Below, piece after piece: positions 11,816 to 24,715 of a stretch of 64,000 nt of DNA. Both the position numbers and the translations under genes were made by a program. Source of the stretch: Sialis fuliginosa (Eukaryota; Arthropoda; Insecta; Megaloptera; Sialidae); contig OY540813.1 of NCBI GenBank assembly GCA_961205875.1, positions 3,443,001 to 3,507,000 of the forward strand, in the 5' to 3' direction. The notes beneath the pieces were generated by a model, which searched no databases, was not told the origin of the DNA, and was given only the letters and a program-made list of their open reading frames with translations. The stretch's first letter is position 1. Each line of letters begins with the position of its first letter.

Positions 11816-12585
11816 TTCACCCAAGATGTACATAAGTGAAAGTGATTGACTCACAGAATCAAAGTTTTTATAAACAATCTTAAGTTATTGAAATTACCTA
11901 TATTAGAAAATTGTGGATGTCTAGACTTCTATATTGTTTCTAATAAAAAAATTATCAAAGTTTGACGGAAAGCATACAATTTAAAGATCAAATCAATATA
12001 GATTGGCGGTTCTCTATACAAAAATAAAAATTCTGAGAATTATCCAGACCGATATGTTACATTAATCTTTTAACGTGTTAACAAATTACAGTAAATTTAT
12101 TGGAGTTAGAATCAACGAATGAGTAAAAAGTTCGACATTCGTTGTAGCGATGCAAATTGAAAAGTTTTCTATTGATCGAGTTTGTGCAAGTTTTCTTTTT
12201 GAAATATGATTTTTGTAGGACTAGACAATAATATATTTCATCCTCATGTATTGGGAGCAACTTAGCGATGGAATATGCAATATATAATGGATATGCTTTC
12301 AGCAATATTGTGCTGCTTCAAATAAAAGTTTGCAAATGAGTTACAGAAATATAAATTGGTCTTTGTATTTTATAAATGACGATTGCATTTATCGAAACAA
12401 TAAAAATTACTTTATATTGAAAGCACTTTAATTGTGTTGGATAATTACAATTGGATATACTGTACGTTATATATATATATCTACATACATGGACTATTTA
12501 CAAGTAATTACAGTTTATAATTGCACGTATAATGTGAAATTATGAGTCAATATTTTACACTCTTATTTAGTTGTTAATTGTAATA

Positions 12586-13161
12586 GGGTCTACTGGGGTA
12601 AAAGTGAAACAAAATACAAATCTTTCATGTTTTTTGACAGTTAACGATACAAATTCATACTTTAAGTTTTTCAACTAGATGCGCTTATGAATAACCATTT
12701 TAAATACTTACATCATTTGAACTGTACGATACAACACGGATTTTAAAAATGAAAAAAGTGTGTTACATTTTTAACCTCTAATTTGGGAAAAAGTGAAACA
12801 GGCCTCTAATGGAAAATATTATTCGAAAAATTAAAAGATAAGCTACAAAGGCAACTTTGATTTATCTTCTTTGTGGCATATCAATGTGAAATTGCAACTT
12901 TAATTAATATCTGAGCTATAGAGAAAGTTATGTGCAAAGAATTAAAATTTAATTCACACGTTTTGACATCGACTAACAGGGAAATCTGTAGGGGTGACAC
13001 ATCACTTATTAGGTGATTCATATTTTCAGGTCGCTTTAACAAAACTTTAATGATGATGTCAGTTTGTATAATTCTCCTATAAACAAATTAGTTTTTTAGT
13101 TGCAAGGTTGTTTCACTTTTACCCCATTTTTTTCATGTTTCATATTTACCTCACTCGACCC
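12586..13161. mobile_element. TA-flanked inverted-repeat element, 576 bp
   Basis: Ends GGGTCTACTGGGGTAAA and TTTACCTCACTCGACCC are flanked by TA, as expected for a Tc1/mariner-type MITE. GTAAAAGTGAAACA recurs near both ends. Confidence 0.6.
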
Positions 13162-13163
13162 TA

Positions 13164-14060
13164 TAAATAATGTGTTCATGTGTTTTTACATAATAGTCCT
13201 ATATAAAAATCATCAAAATCGTGTAAAGGGTGGGCGTTATGTGAAAATTTTATAGGATATTTTTGCAGATAATTAAATTTTCTTTGTGGTTCTCGAGTTA
13301 TAAGCGACTAACGGACAGACAGACAGATAAAGAGACGTTGAGCTTTATATATATTATAGAGATACTATATAATCTCTATCCAGTTGCACGTTAGAATAAA
13401 GTTTGAAAAGGGAATACTAGGTACATGGGCGCCAGGAGGGGGGTGCAAGGAGGTGCACTTGCTCTCCCCTGGCAAAAAAAAACACATGAAAAATTAAGAA
13501 ATACAATTTTTATTTTAATATTCACTCTTTGAATAACAGTTTAAGTCATAGGTGTCCAATCAGAATATAAAATTGAGGACTCTAAATGCACCCCCCTGAA
13601 AGAAATTCTGCCGGCGCCCATGACTAGGTACAAAAATAAATCTATACACGGTGTTAAGCCGTGCGGTAATCTTTCATGAAAACAATAATTAATGTCAAAT
13701 ACTACTTTCAGTGCAAACCTCTCTAACTGTTTATTCGATTTCTTCTATAAATTAAGAGTGAAATATGTTGTTACCGTTCACAAGTGCTTTTGTAGTTTGG
13801 TAATATTCATGTTGCATTAGCACGCAATGTTACCGTATATAAAGCATACTATGAAACGTATCTTTTACGCTATTTAACGCTCTTACTGTAGTTGGATGTA
13901 CAACCGGACTCGGTGAAGTAACTCACATGTTTTATCAATCTATTAAGTGGAACTGTTACGTAAGAGAGTACCTTTTTTACTTTGATATTTATTATTTCGT
14001 TTTTTATGCATGCAGTTGTATTCTGGAATTTTTCAGAATTTTTTTTTTTATAATAAAATA
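13164..14060. other. A+T-rich, repeat debris
   Basis: Begins with a CAAAATCGTGTAAAG ... ACGGACAGACAGACAG tail typical of insect interspersed repeats. A GGGCGCCAGGAGGGG / CCGGCGCCCATG pair at 13.43-13.62 kb suggests another palindromic element. Confidence 0.45.
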
Positions 14061-14545
14061 AGGTACTGGCATCAGTCTTGGACGCTTTAAAAGCAAGGTA
14101 TACTTTTTTTTGAGATTGATGGGCTTCTTATTTGTAATTTTCATGAACTCTTCGTTATTAAATCAATTTAATTACCAAAGTCTAAAAATATAGTCTTTTT
14201 TTAAAAATGATAGCCTTTTATTTTGTTTTTGTTTTTTCTCTAGTAATTGACAAAGTAAAACTAGTAATGGGCACCCAGTGATGGACACTTGCTAATGATT
14301 ACAACAACACTAACGTTATTAAATAAATAATAATAAAATTTGAAACAATGTAAATCAGATGCCATGATAATATAATAATTAATAAATATATAAATTACAT
14401 TTTAAATGTCCACCATTTTGACACCCATTGGCCGATTGTCATCAAATTAAGCTGTTTTACAGTTAAGTGTTTATAGATTATGATTCAGAAATGACAGTAA
14501 TCAAATATCAACAAATATTTCTAATTTAGTACATTTAATTAAACA
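14061..14545. mobile_element. AGGTACTGG-family MITE, right end replaced
   Basis: The left end AGGTACTGGCATCAGTCTTG follows TA. The element is cut by the hAT-like sequence at 14546. Confidence 0.7.
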
Positions 14546-14680
14546 CAGTGGCGAAGCAACCATGGGAACAGGGGAAGCAGTGGTTATAAATTAATAATTA
14601 ATAAATAATTTAAAAATATTATTAGAATATTCAAATTTTTATAACCAAAAATCAAAAATTTATTAAAATATAAAATGTAA
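14546..14680. mobile_element. hAT-like insertion, left end, truncating another MITE
   Basis: CAGTGGCGAAGCAACCATGG begins where the 14.06-kb AGGTACTGG-family element stops. The segment TTTAAAAATATTATTAGAA is shared with the copy ending at 32286. The right terminus was not found. Confidence 0.6.
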
Positions 14681-15394
14681 AAAGTGTAGCATAAATAGAT
14701 AAATATATTTAACGTCAAGAAGTCTTCAGTATAAGGACATTAAGGAGTTAAAGTATAGAAAATAAAATGGGCATTTAAATTTAAGTCAATAAAATAAACG
14801 ATATTTTAGTTCATATTAAAACATATGATGAGCTATAACATTTATGACGGCCATAAAACTGATATTGTATTGTCCGTTTTATAATCCTCATATTGCATAT
14901 CGTAAAACTATTTAGACAAATACGAATTATCTATTTTATATTACCAACAATTTGTATTCATGTTATGTATAATAAAAATATATATTTATTAAAATAAAGT
15001 AATATATGTCGTATGTATATGAATAATCTACTCGATTAATGCCCAGTCTTATAAAGAATTTGCTGCAAATTAGCTTCAGCTAACGCTATCTGCTAGGTGT
15101 CAAATTGTTATGTAATTGCTCGATATTTTAAAACAGTGGTAATAATTGTGTAATAATGTAAATACTATACATTTTATGGGGTAAACTTGACAGCAATAAG
15201 CTTGGAGCTGGGTGTTGAGGGGCTTAGTAAAAACACTTTATTTGTACGAGTGTCCAGAAATTCTTCGTGTGGGAGCTGCAGCCCCCCCCCCCTCCCAAAG
15301 ATAATTAGTTTTTATTTAATATCTGAAGAACCCATTGTGATGTAGTTATGAAATTTATATTATTATATCGATTATTATTAAAAAAAAGTGTATT

Positions 15395-15630
15395 ATGTTT
15401 TTGACATTAGGATATTAGAAAATTAATATTTATATACAAATGGCAATAACAGCAAAAACTGTCGTAAGTATATGTTTTATGTTTTTTATGTATTACGAAA
15501 TTAATATTCATAGTAGTAGGTTATATCAATAAAATATATTTTTTTAATTTATACATATTTAAAAATTATTTAAAAAGATAGAAAGAACATGGAAGTCATG
15601 TATGGTTCTCCATACCGATATTTGTTACCT
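15395..15630 (-). repeat. Fragment of the 34.3-kb hAT family
   Basis: Inverse-oriented match to about 34.37-34.60 kb, including GGAAGTCATGTATGGTTCTC and the TAGTAGGTTATAT segment. Termini not identified. Confidence 0.65.
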
Positions 15631-16395
15631 AAAAAAATTAAATGAAAAAAAATTTCAGTTGTTTTTAGGTTTTTTTGAAATCGGTTTTATTTTTTCTTAA
15701 TTAAAAAGATTTTTTTATAATTTGATTTCAATAGTTGTATTAAGAATAAAAACATTTCATTGTCTACACAAAAAGGAATAATCATATGCAGACATATTGC
15801 ATAGATTATATTTTAGAATCAGTATTTAAAACCATAGATTACCTTCACAAACTCAAATTCATTTAAAACTCCAACAATGTGAATTCCACTGAGTTTTATA
15901 GATTGTACAAGATTCTTCTGCGCTCCAGTTAACTTCCAGTAACTACAAAGTTGTTGTTTTATATAAAAACTAGTTAAATCATTAGGTACGTGTATGTATT
16001 GTGTATGTGTTGAAAATAGAAGCTAAACTCTGGAAATGTAGAGGTAGGTAGTAGTTCCGACTACGTGTGCAGTTTGCGAATTAAAATCTTTCAGTAAATA
16101 GCAAACGCCAGATGTACGGTAACTATAGGTCCTTAATTCTTTGTTTCTGTGTCACGTGTTGCAGGATTTTCTATGTGAACATGTGTGCTTATATAATTTA
16201 TAGTAAAGTTAATAAAGTTATTTTACTTTCTTATACGAACATATGTATGAAATGCATGTAGTTTAAAAAAACATCTGCTAAGAAAATGCACAGTGCTTTC
16301 TTGTGCTAAATTCACCAAAGGTAGTTAATTATTGAACAATTTTCTATGTGAACATGTGTGCTTATATAATATATAGAAAAGTTAATAAAGTTCTT

Positions 16396-17460
16396 TTACT
16401 TTATACCGGGTGTTCCAGATGTTTTATGCCTGAACTATTGAAGATAGAGTTTTATGATAAAAAATTTACTATATGTATCGACCCTAAAGAATTTCAGGAA
16501 AATATTTTTAATCCTCTTGGGGGGTAGTTTGAGGGGTACATGCCTGTTTCTCTGCAAAATCAAATGAAATGGTGTATCTAAAAGTAGATAATTTTAAAGA
16601 TCATAAAAAAGTAAGAAACGTTTGTTAAAAATATTTTTTCATACATTCAATTGTTTTGAAAATATGGCGACTTGTTCCCAAATTTTAGGGTTTTACTAAA
16701 AGTGCTATAGTTTCGTTAAATGTTAATGAAATTTTATTTTTAAATTTTTATTTGAATGTGGAAATAGCGAACTTTTTAATGATGTCTGATTATTTGAGAT
16801 TTGGATAGTTTAATGTGTTATACGCGACATGTCAAAAATGCAAAATTTCAATTGGGGATAATTAAATTTTTTTAAATACAATGGTATATCAATTAGTACT
16901 TTATTAGTAATCTATAATTTATCATAAAATTTTCATGTAACATGTGTCGTTCTTGAGATATCTTGAAAAAATAAATATTTTGGGATGTCACCCCTCCCCC
17001 TTAAACACGATTTTGATGATTTAAAAATAGGATCGTCCTCAAGCCAGAGAACCATCCAAAGAAGTTTAATTAATATCGGTTCATGAATTATTATAAGTGT
17101 TTGTCTTGGCCTGAAACGGAAAGATCAATTAAAATTTATTAAATCGGGGAACATTTTTTTTGTCTCATTCTAAAACGATCAGCAAAAGCAGATATTGTAG
17201 AGCTAGTCGATTTTTCTTCTTCAAATTCTGGATTTTGATGATAATATCCATTTTGACCTTCTCTGAAAACGATTTCGCCATGATGTCTGTGTAAATAAAA
17301 CTCATAAGAAAATCAAATTTTAGTAGATGAATAAAATTAAAAATAATTTTTTTTTGACACTAATGTAAAATAATTAATATAAGTATTATGTTTACATACC
17401 TTTGTCGCCAATTTAAGTGAAAAGGGAACATTGGCAGAGAAAATTTTTGATTAGAAAATT
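16396..17460. other. Repeat-like region with cryptic exon
   Basis: The left edge TACCGGGTGTTCCAGATG looks like a transposon terminus. No matching right end was seen. It contains the candidate exon 17139-17286. Confidence 0.35.
17139..17286 (-). CDS. Candidate terminal exon of unknown gene
   Basis: An acceptor-like sequence (TTTTATTTACACAG) ends at 17287. A 48-codon open frame follows to TAA. It reads HHGEIVFREGQNGYYHQ..., continues with an EEE-Lys and Ser/Thr run, and ends FADRFRMRQKKCSPI. This is mixed, protein-like composition with little of the Lys/Asn/Ile/Phe bias of random frames here. AATAAA immediately follows the stop. The segment lies inside a repeat-like region whose left edge begins TACCGGGTGTTCC at 16396, so a transposon-derived fragment is an alternative. 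No family recognised. Confidence 0.25.
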
Positions 17461-18230
17461 AAATATTTAAGTTGGTGAAAATTCAAATTTTGAGTTTCTA
17501 TACATTTTTTATTTTTTGAAATATGAGAGAGGGACTTTAAAAAATTAAATTAATTGATAGGTACTCCAAATGTTGATTTTCATAAAAAATTTAATGAATC
17601 ATTTCCCTAAAAAAATCTGAAAAGTGAAAATGTATATGAAAAATAAATGAGTTACAAAATACGATTAAAAATAAGTTTTATTGCTTTCATCGCCTATGGT
17701 GGATAATAATATATATTTATGTATATATATAATATATATTTTTATATAATACTTCATAAAGCCATTGACATTATTCTTAAATCTAAATGAATGTGTAACT
17801 TCTAGCGAACAGTTCATTGCTTTGTTCTCTAGCCTGCAGTCTAATGTCTACTTGATTATTGCAAATCTATGCCATCCCTATATTATGAATTTCCAGATAT
17901 ATATGTAAGTATATATGTAGATACATAACGTTATACAATCATTTTACAAGATATTCTGGCTTCGAAATGTTACTATTACTTTAGTGTGAAATATTCTGCA
18001 TATAACTGCATAGTAGATCATGATTTAATAAAACCGACGTTAATGGTTTCAAAAATAAATAATTAAATGGTACCGTTGTAAACGTGAATGGACTTTTTAC
18101 AGAATTAAAAAAAAATTCTGTATGATTTGTATGACTTAAATGTTATTAGATATGTTTAAAAAAAAATTATATGCTCAGTCACAAAAAAAGGTTATAATTA
18201 ACTTTACTGAACAAATAGACAGTTACAGCC

Positions 18231-18437
18231 TGGCTAATAAAATTTCTTAGCTTGCAAACACTTTCAACAGGGGTATTAAACTTATATGACAGTTCTCTTT
18301 TATATACCTTTATTTTTAATTACTATGCATACAACTATCTGTCAAAAACTCCAAAAGAAATGTCGAAAGTTTGATACCCCGTTTGAAAGTGTTTGCAAGA
18401 TTGCAAATATTTGTTAGCTAGGTTGTAATACTGGACA
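18231..18437. mobile_element. Related fold-back MITE, diverged
   Basis: This copy shares AGCTTGCAAACACTTTCAA and the TGTCAAAAACTCCAA segment with the 1.58-kb and 43.6-kb elements. Its right end ATACTGGACA is followed by TAA. The left terminus is degraded. Confidence 0.6.
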
Positions 18438-18439
18438 TA

Positions 18440-20262
18440 AATGAATAATTTCAACATCGCTAGGGGGGATGACACTCGGGGCGAAAATCGAGTGTTACCA
18501 ACCCTCCCAGCCAAAATTAATAGGTTTTATTTTTTACACATTAGGCGAGTGTCACTCCTGTGATTTTTTTAACGACAGAAATTTTTTTTTTAAATAAATT
18601 GGATTCTTCTCATAGACTTTCAATGACAAATATTTTTTTTCCACATTTTACTCCCTGGAAACTTAAAATAACCAAAACAATAAGGTAAATAGTTATATCG
18701 TTTATAAAAGAATGATTTTTCATGTAGTGAGTTTAGATTTGACGCCATATTTCTTGTAAAATCAGTGCATTACGAATATACAACTAACTTAATATAAAAC
18801 GTGTACAAAATAATGCATGCTTAGCTATACACAAACATTATCATCTTGTTGTTGTTTTTTTTTTTTTTTGTTTCTTCGCCAACTTGGATTCTCTCGCAGT
18901 TGTTGAAAAGTTCAGTCCATTTGTGTTAGTGCAGTGTAATAAAATATTCTTCAGTACATATATTTTCTTTGGTCTAAGTGTTTGTATATGTGATGTTTTA
19001 CGAGCTAGGTTTTCATGATTTGTTTAAAAGTAGTCACTGTTTCTGATACAGAAATTTCAATTATATACAAGATTTTTCGAAATAAAACATTACGAATTTT
19101 TATTTAGAAAAGTTATCTGTTTACAGAAAAATTTTCACACAAAAAATTGCTCAGTTGAAAAAATTAATGTCACCATTAAAAAACCCAATGTTAAAAAAAA
19201 ATCTGAAATAATTTTCAAAATTTTGTTAGATCAAAATAAAGATGAATTTTTATTTGCATTGGTTTTCAAGTAAAAAAATTCTCTAATTATTTTGCCGCAC
19301 AATCTGTTTTATTTTTCACGGAGAACCCGAGTCTGTAAAAAACGAAGATGACCTAAATATGACCTCCAGATCTCCATCAAAAATAATTTTGATAGCATCA
19401 TTTGACGTCCCCTTTTAAACCCTTTAACATTTGTCTGGAAAATCTTGTATACATATATTTATAAGTAATTCTTTTGTAATTTTGACATATTTGTATTAAA
19501 TTAACTTAAAACCAAAGAAAATATATGAACTTAAATATATAAATAATCAGAATTCACAATATCAATATAATATGTTTATATCATATAAGAAATTTTAATT
19601 TTATGACTGACAAAAAAAAGCAACAAAATTAAATATATATATTATTTGAGTATATAAAAAATTATATAATAAATTTAATGGAAGATATAAATTTCTTGTA
19701 GAACATTCATTTCGCTTACAAAAAGTTCTAGAAAAAAGACAATGTTTTTCTATGTTGTCATATTTTCTGATAATTTACATATTTTGATTTATAGAAAATA
19801 AACACATAAAATGGATATTTAATTTTTATAAATTCATGTTATTTATTGCTTACAGTTATGTTACTATTAATTATACTCTTCGAATAAATTATATTTGAAT
19901 ATTATGTAGTACTAAAATAAATTTACAATACACAATTTTTATTTACTAGCTAGTAAAGATGTTTTTATGTGAAAGTTTTTACAAAGCGGTTTAGAAATAT
20001 ATATTTTTTAAAATAATAATTAATTATTCTTTACTAGCTCGAAAATATTGGTTTAAACATTTAATTAAGTGTATAAATAAATTTAAAAAGAGTAGAAAAT
20101 ATTACCTTACTAACCGTATTGCTTTCTTTAACCTTATCACACTTTTTATTCCATTCTATTGTCTGATTATCTAAATATAAAATTATATTAGTTAAATCAA
20201 GATATAATACATAACAAAGGTACATTTTTTACTATGTTAAACTGGGAACCTTCCCGAATATA
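18440..20262. other. A+T-rich, nothing recognised
   Basis: Long A+T-rich DNA with an 18-nt T run near 18.85 kb. No gene or repeat family was identified. Confidence 0.6.
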
Positions 20263-20339
20263 AGGTACTGGCACCAATCTTAGACGCTTTAAGAGCAAGT
20301 TATACAGTGGAGTATTGTCCAAGACTGGCGCCAGTACCT
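20263..20339. mobile_element. AGGTACTGG-family MITE reduced to its ends (77 bp)
   Basis: Both terminal repeats (AGGTACTGGCACC and GGCGCCAGTACCT) remain with almost no interior. TA is present on the left only. Confidence 0.75.
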
Positions 20340-20360
20340 GCTGTAAAAAAAATCGGTCAT

Positions 20361-20527
20361 GGATCTTGGCTTCTGGGTGTAAGTCGCGTCGATTTGGTCG
20401 TGTTATCGATCAACGTTTCCTCACACACTTTTAGAAGAGCCCTGAAGATGTCTACTGCAATGTGTGACGAAACGTTTGCCGATAATAAGTCCAAATCGAA
20501 GCGGCTTACACCCAGAAGTCAAGACCC
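20361..20527. repeat. 167-nt imperfect hairpin
   Basis: The outer arms 20361-20397 and 20491-20527 are 33/37 complementary. The inner arms near 20405-20428 and 20461-20484 are about 20/24 complementary. The hairpin loop holds CTGAAGA (20442) and the 3' inner arm holds GAAA (20469), both hammerhead-core-like. It is much richer in G+C than its flanks and starts 22 bp after a short MITE. Confidence 0.75.
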
Positions 20528-21028
20528 ATATCAAGATCACCGCGGAATCCTCAAAAATCGGTTATATTCGAAATATGACAAAATAATTTGACTGTGTTTT
20601 TTTAAAATAAATGTAAATAATTTTATTATTTTCAGATAATCAGAGTCCATTCCATAACTTATATTTTCTTAATATATATTGCACTTGTAAATCAAACTGT
20701 AGTTAAAATGAAATAATGTTTTAATCATTTTAATATCACTAACTCATATTTTTTTCCATTAATAAATATTTACCATACAAATAAATTATATATAATAAAT
20801 ATTAAATAGTAGTACATATAACAAAACCAACAATTAACATTAAATACAGAATATTTTCACATGGGCACTCACAAATATTTAAAAAAAAATGTATTAAACA
20901 AATTACAAAAATCCCTCCATTTACGCGGTTAATCGGTTCCATTAAAACAACGCGTAAATCGAGAAATTGTTCAATTACATTGTTATTTTGTCGTAGGCCT
21001 CTAATAGGGATATTAAACAATATTAGAG

Positions 21029-21204
21029 CAGCGGTTCTTAAACTTATATGGTCTAGAGACCCCCATTTGAACAATTATTTTTCAGGGACTCCCTCTCCCG
21101 GATAGAAGGTCGTTAAAGACTAATTAATCACTGGTTAATAGAAATGTAAAAGTACTTTAATTTATGTCAAACATGTTTCACGGACTCTAGTTTAAGAACC
21201 ACTG
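21029..21204. mobile_element. hAT-type MITE, 176 bp
   Basis: Ends CAGCGGTTCTTAAACTTA and TTTAAGAACCACTG are flanked by TATTAGAG / TGTTAAAG (6/8). It is closely related to the element at 40.7 kb. Confidence 0.8.
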
Positions 21205-21214
21205 TGTTAAAGTC

Positions 21215-21634
21215 TAGAGCTGGCGCCGTGCCCGAGATTCACGAACCTTTTATTATTCCTAAACGGTGAGAGATATTAAAAAAAGTAATAACAAAAATTA
21301 CTCCACTCATTTAGATCTATCATTTGGCACCCCTAACAAATCAATTAAAAAAAATTATGTATAATTTTAATTGATATCTTAAATAGTTCTAATAGATTTT
21401 CAAATAATAAATTATTTATAGGTGTTCTAAAAGTCATTACCAGCTTGTTAAAATAGATTTTATTTTAAATATTGAAATTTGTTAGTAACTTTTTTTAATT
21501 GTAACGAAAATTGATTTAATGGGGGTGCTAAATGATAGAGTAATTTTTGTTTCAATTTTTTTTTAATATCTCTTACCATTTAGGAATAATAAAATATTAC
21601 ACTTCGTGAGTATCGGGTCACGCGCCCAGCTTTA
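21215..21634. mobile_element. Palindromic element with TAGAGCTGGCGCC end
   Basis: The left arm (GGCGCCGTGCCCGAGATTCACG, then CCTAAACGGTGAGAGATATT) pairs imperfectly with the right arm (AATATCTCTTACCATTTAGG, then ATCGGGTCACGCGCCCAGC). It starts 11 bp after the hAT MITE at 21.03 kb. A duplication is not evident. Confidence 0.6.
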
Positions 21635-22351
21635 TTGTGAGATAGTTTTATCCCCACAATAAACTAGTTGTGAGCGCCCATGTTTATGTGTACACTTTAT
21701 ACAAACAATACTTTTCGAACGTCCATTTCATATCAGCAATTTGTACACAAACCGTTTTCATATTTAAATTTTTGCGTTTGTTATAAAATTCTTTAATCTC
21801 TACTTGAATATCGAAACATAAATATTTTGAATAATTGATTATAATTGCGAATGGAAAAGAGATAAAAGTATTGAAGTCCTGTTCGGAATATAGATATTTA
21901 CATTTGCACGTATTAGGTTTTTAAAAAAATGCCACACAATTAAATTGAATTTATTTTATTATCAGGTGTGTATTTATTATCAATATTTGATATGTATTTA
22001 ATTTCGTATAATTAGTAGATTATTTGTCACCCCCAAAAGGGAGGGGGGTACAGGGGTATTGCTTGGGGGCCCAGCGAGGTGAATCAACAAACTCTTTTTT
22101 GGTCGTCAGTTAAAAAAATGTCGTAGGTTTCTTAGCACGAAAATGATCGCAGAAAATTCTATTTCGGGAGCCTGCGATTTTATGTGGGGGCATTATTATT
22201 AATAATTAAAAAATCGGAGATCAAATATAAATTTAAAAAATATTTTTATTTATCTATGTACCATTATTTCTACCATAATTATAGAAGTTTGAAAATTACC
22301 TTATTTTTTCTAGCATTATTTTGATCATATTAATTTTAATTACACAACCAC

Positions 22352-22695
22352 ACAAAAAAGTGTGTGATACCAAAAAAGTGACCTATATAGAATTGTAGTA
22401 TTGGTCGAGCATAGTCGAAATCCAGATTTTTTGAATTTTCTGCTTACCAATTTTTATTATTTGAACTTGTATTTCGGGTTTAGGTTGAATTTTTCCAAAA
22501 AAGTGTGCTATAGCAAAAAAATGACCTATATAGCATTGTAGTATTGGTCGAGCATAGTCGAAAACCAAATTTTTAGAATTTTCTGCTTCCAAAGTCAAGC
22601 TCAAATAAAAAAAATTGTAAGCAAGTAATTTCAAAAATTTGGATTTCGACTATGCTCGACTAAAACTGTAGGTCGCTTTTTTTATGCGGCTATAT
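22352..22695. repeat. Two direct and one inverted copy of a local repeat
   Basis: AAAAAAGTGTG..., GTGACCTATATAG and TATTGGTCGAGCATAGTCGA occur at about 22352-22440 and again about 144 bp later. A shorter inverted copy (TTTCGACTATGCTCGACT) lies at 22644-22661. Probably a local duplication within or of a MITE. Confidence 0.75.
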
Positions 22696-23510
22696 CAGAA
22701 ATTTAAATATTTAATTTTACAGTGTATTTTGTCAGCGAACTTGTAGCGTTAAAAATATAAGTATTCTAAATGCGGTCCTGCGTAAATTTTCCGATTACGG
22801 TATCTTATTGTTGTAAACACCAGTAGAGAATAATTGAACCCTTTTAAGTCTTATCAGATCGCAATCAGAATAATATTGTTATTTGGAATTTCACAAGCCA
22901 GTCGTTATGGAATTTAATTTGCATATAGATTTGATTTTGCCAACTTCCAACAATTTAAAAAGATAAAAACGTGTAGTATTCGAAATGTAATGTTTAATAA
23001 ACCAATTTGAATTTCATGAATTTTTAAAATGGACGCCATTTTATGATATCGTTAAATTATTATTATTTTTTCTTACAAACTAATTCACATGTGCACAGAG
23101 ATCTTATTTTTCGTAGATACGAGTAGGGGGAAGTGGGGTAAATATAAACCTCATCGCTAATATTGTATATTTTAGATCTTGCTAATTTTTACTACCTAGC
23201 TTTATAGTTTTGGCTGGGATGGAATAATAAAACTATTGTGACAAGTATATATTTATTCTTAAAATATTTTGAATTTACCCTACAAAATCGGGGCTAATGT
23301 AATAATAATAATTATGGTATGGATGCATCAAAATTTAAACAAATAAATGAATGCTGTGAAGTACCATTTAATAACGTTGTCCGTCCACCCGTCTTTTTCA
23401 GTCAAAGCAAAATATCTCGTAAACTATATAAGCTAGAAATTTTTATTGAACATGTAAAATGATGCCATCTTGTAAAATATGTACATTTTTTTTAAATAAT
23501 AATTTTTCAG

Positions 23511-23799
23511 GACACAAAAGATATAAAAGAAAGAATCGTCAAATTTGAAACAATGTAAAGCAGTTGCTATGATAATATAATAATTAATAAATAAATTATA
23601 CTAATAATTAATTTAAATGTCCACAATTTTGACACCTATTGGCCGATTGTTATCAAATCACGCTGTAAGGCAGTTAAATGTATATAGATTAATATTCAGA
23701 AATGGTAGTAATCAAATATTAACACATATTTCTAATTCAGTATATTTAAATAAAAATTTGTCATTACTGGGGTCCTAGCCAAAACTGGTGCCAGTACCT
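23511..23799. mobile_element. AGGTACTGG-family MITE, left-truncated
   Basis: Starts inside the family interior (GACACAAAAGATATAAAAGA) and ends AACTGGTGCCAGTACCT followed by TA. Confidence 0.7.
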
Positions 23800-24715
23800 T
23801 ATTTGATTTAATTCTGATTATTATTAAATGTAAATCACCCCAAAGAAATTCAATCAGCAAACAATTTCTCTAAACAAGAAATAAACATGTAACAAAAGAA
23901 ATAATAAAGAAAAACGCTTCCATGGCATCGTAAAAAATAAAATAACACAAAATTCTTTTGAACCTGTGAACCATAAACAGGCGCCGCAATCCTGGCTAGC
24001 TGGGTGAATAGAAAACGAAATGGGGTACAACAGGGGAAGGGGGTAGAATGAAATGTCCCTTTTATCTGGGTGCCAAGTTGACAAACATAATAACATCAGC
24101 AAAGAAAGTAGTTGGCATTTGGTGATCTCGACTGAAGATATCATATTGGATTTTTATTCAAATATATCCTGAATATTAGACTGTTTTCCCCGCCTATGAA
24201 ATCTAAAGTGGCAGGCTAGAAAGATGGAATATAAGGTTCATAATTTGTTATTTTATTATGGTTTATTCAATAAATATTGTTTTTCGTTGATATAAAATAA
24301 GTGATTCAACTAATACTGCTCCTCTGAGCAAAAATGTGGTACCTAACAATTTTGTTAAAATGAGTTAAGCACAAAATGGCATTAACTGAATCTTCCTGCG
24401 TTGTACTAGTGTTAAATATGATATTGTTTTATATCTACTGTAGATACAATTTTTAATAATTTATTGACAATGTGACAAAAAATGGTTCATGTCTTTTAAT
24501 TTTAAAAATTAATATAAGCCATATTTAACGCAGTTAAATATTTTGGAAAAAATCAATTTCAAACTTGGGGTCATGGTACATATTCTACAGTCCTATAAGT
24601 CACGTATTTGATACCACTGGTCTAGAAGAAAGTAATTTGTACGAAAATCTGCGTTAAGTTCCTATTTTAATAATAGGCATGATGCCTAATTCTTAAAAAC
24701 TATTTTATGATGATC

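Noticed and set aside
20307..20591. 94-residue plus-strand frame
   Set aside because: It spans a MITE end and a 167-nt hairpin. The open frame follows from the higher G+C content of the hairpin, and there is no family match.
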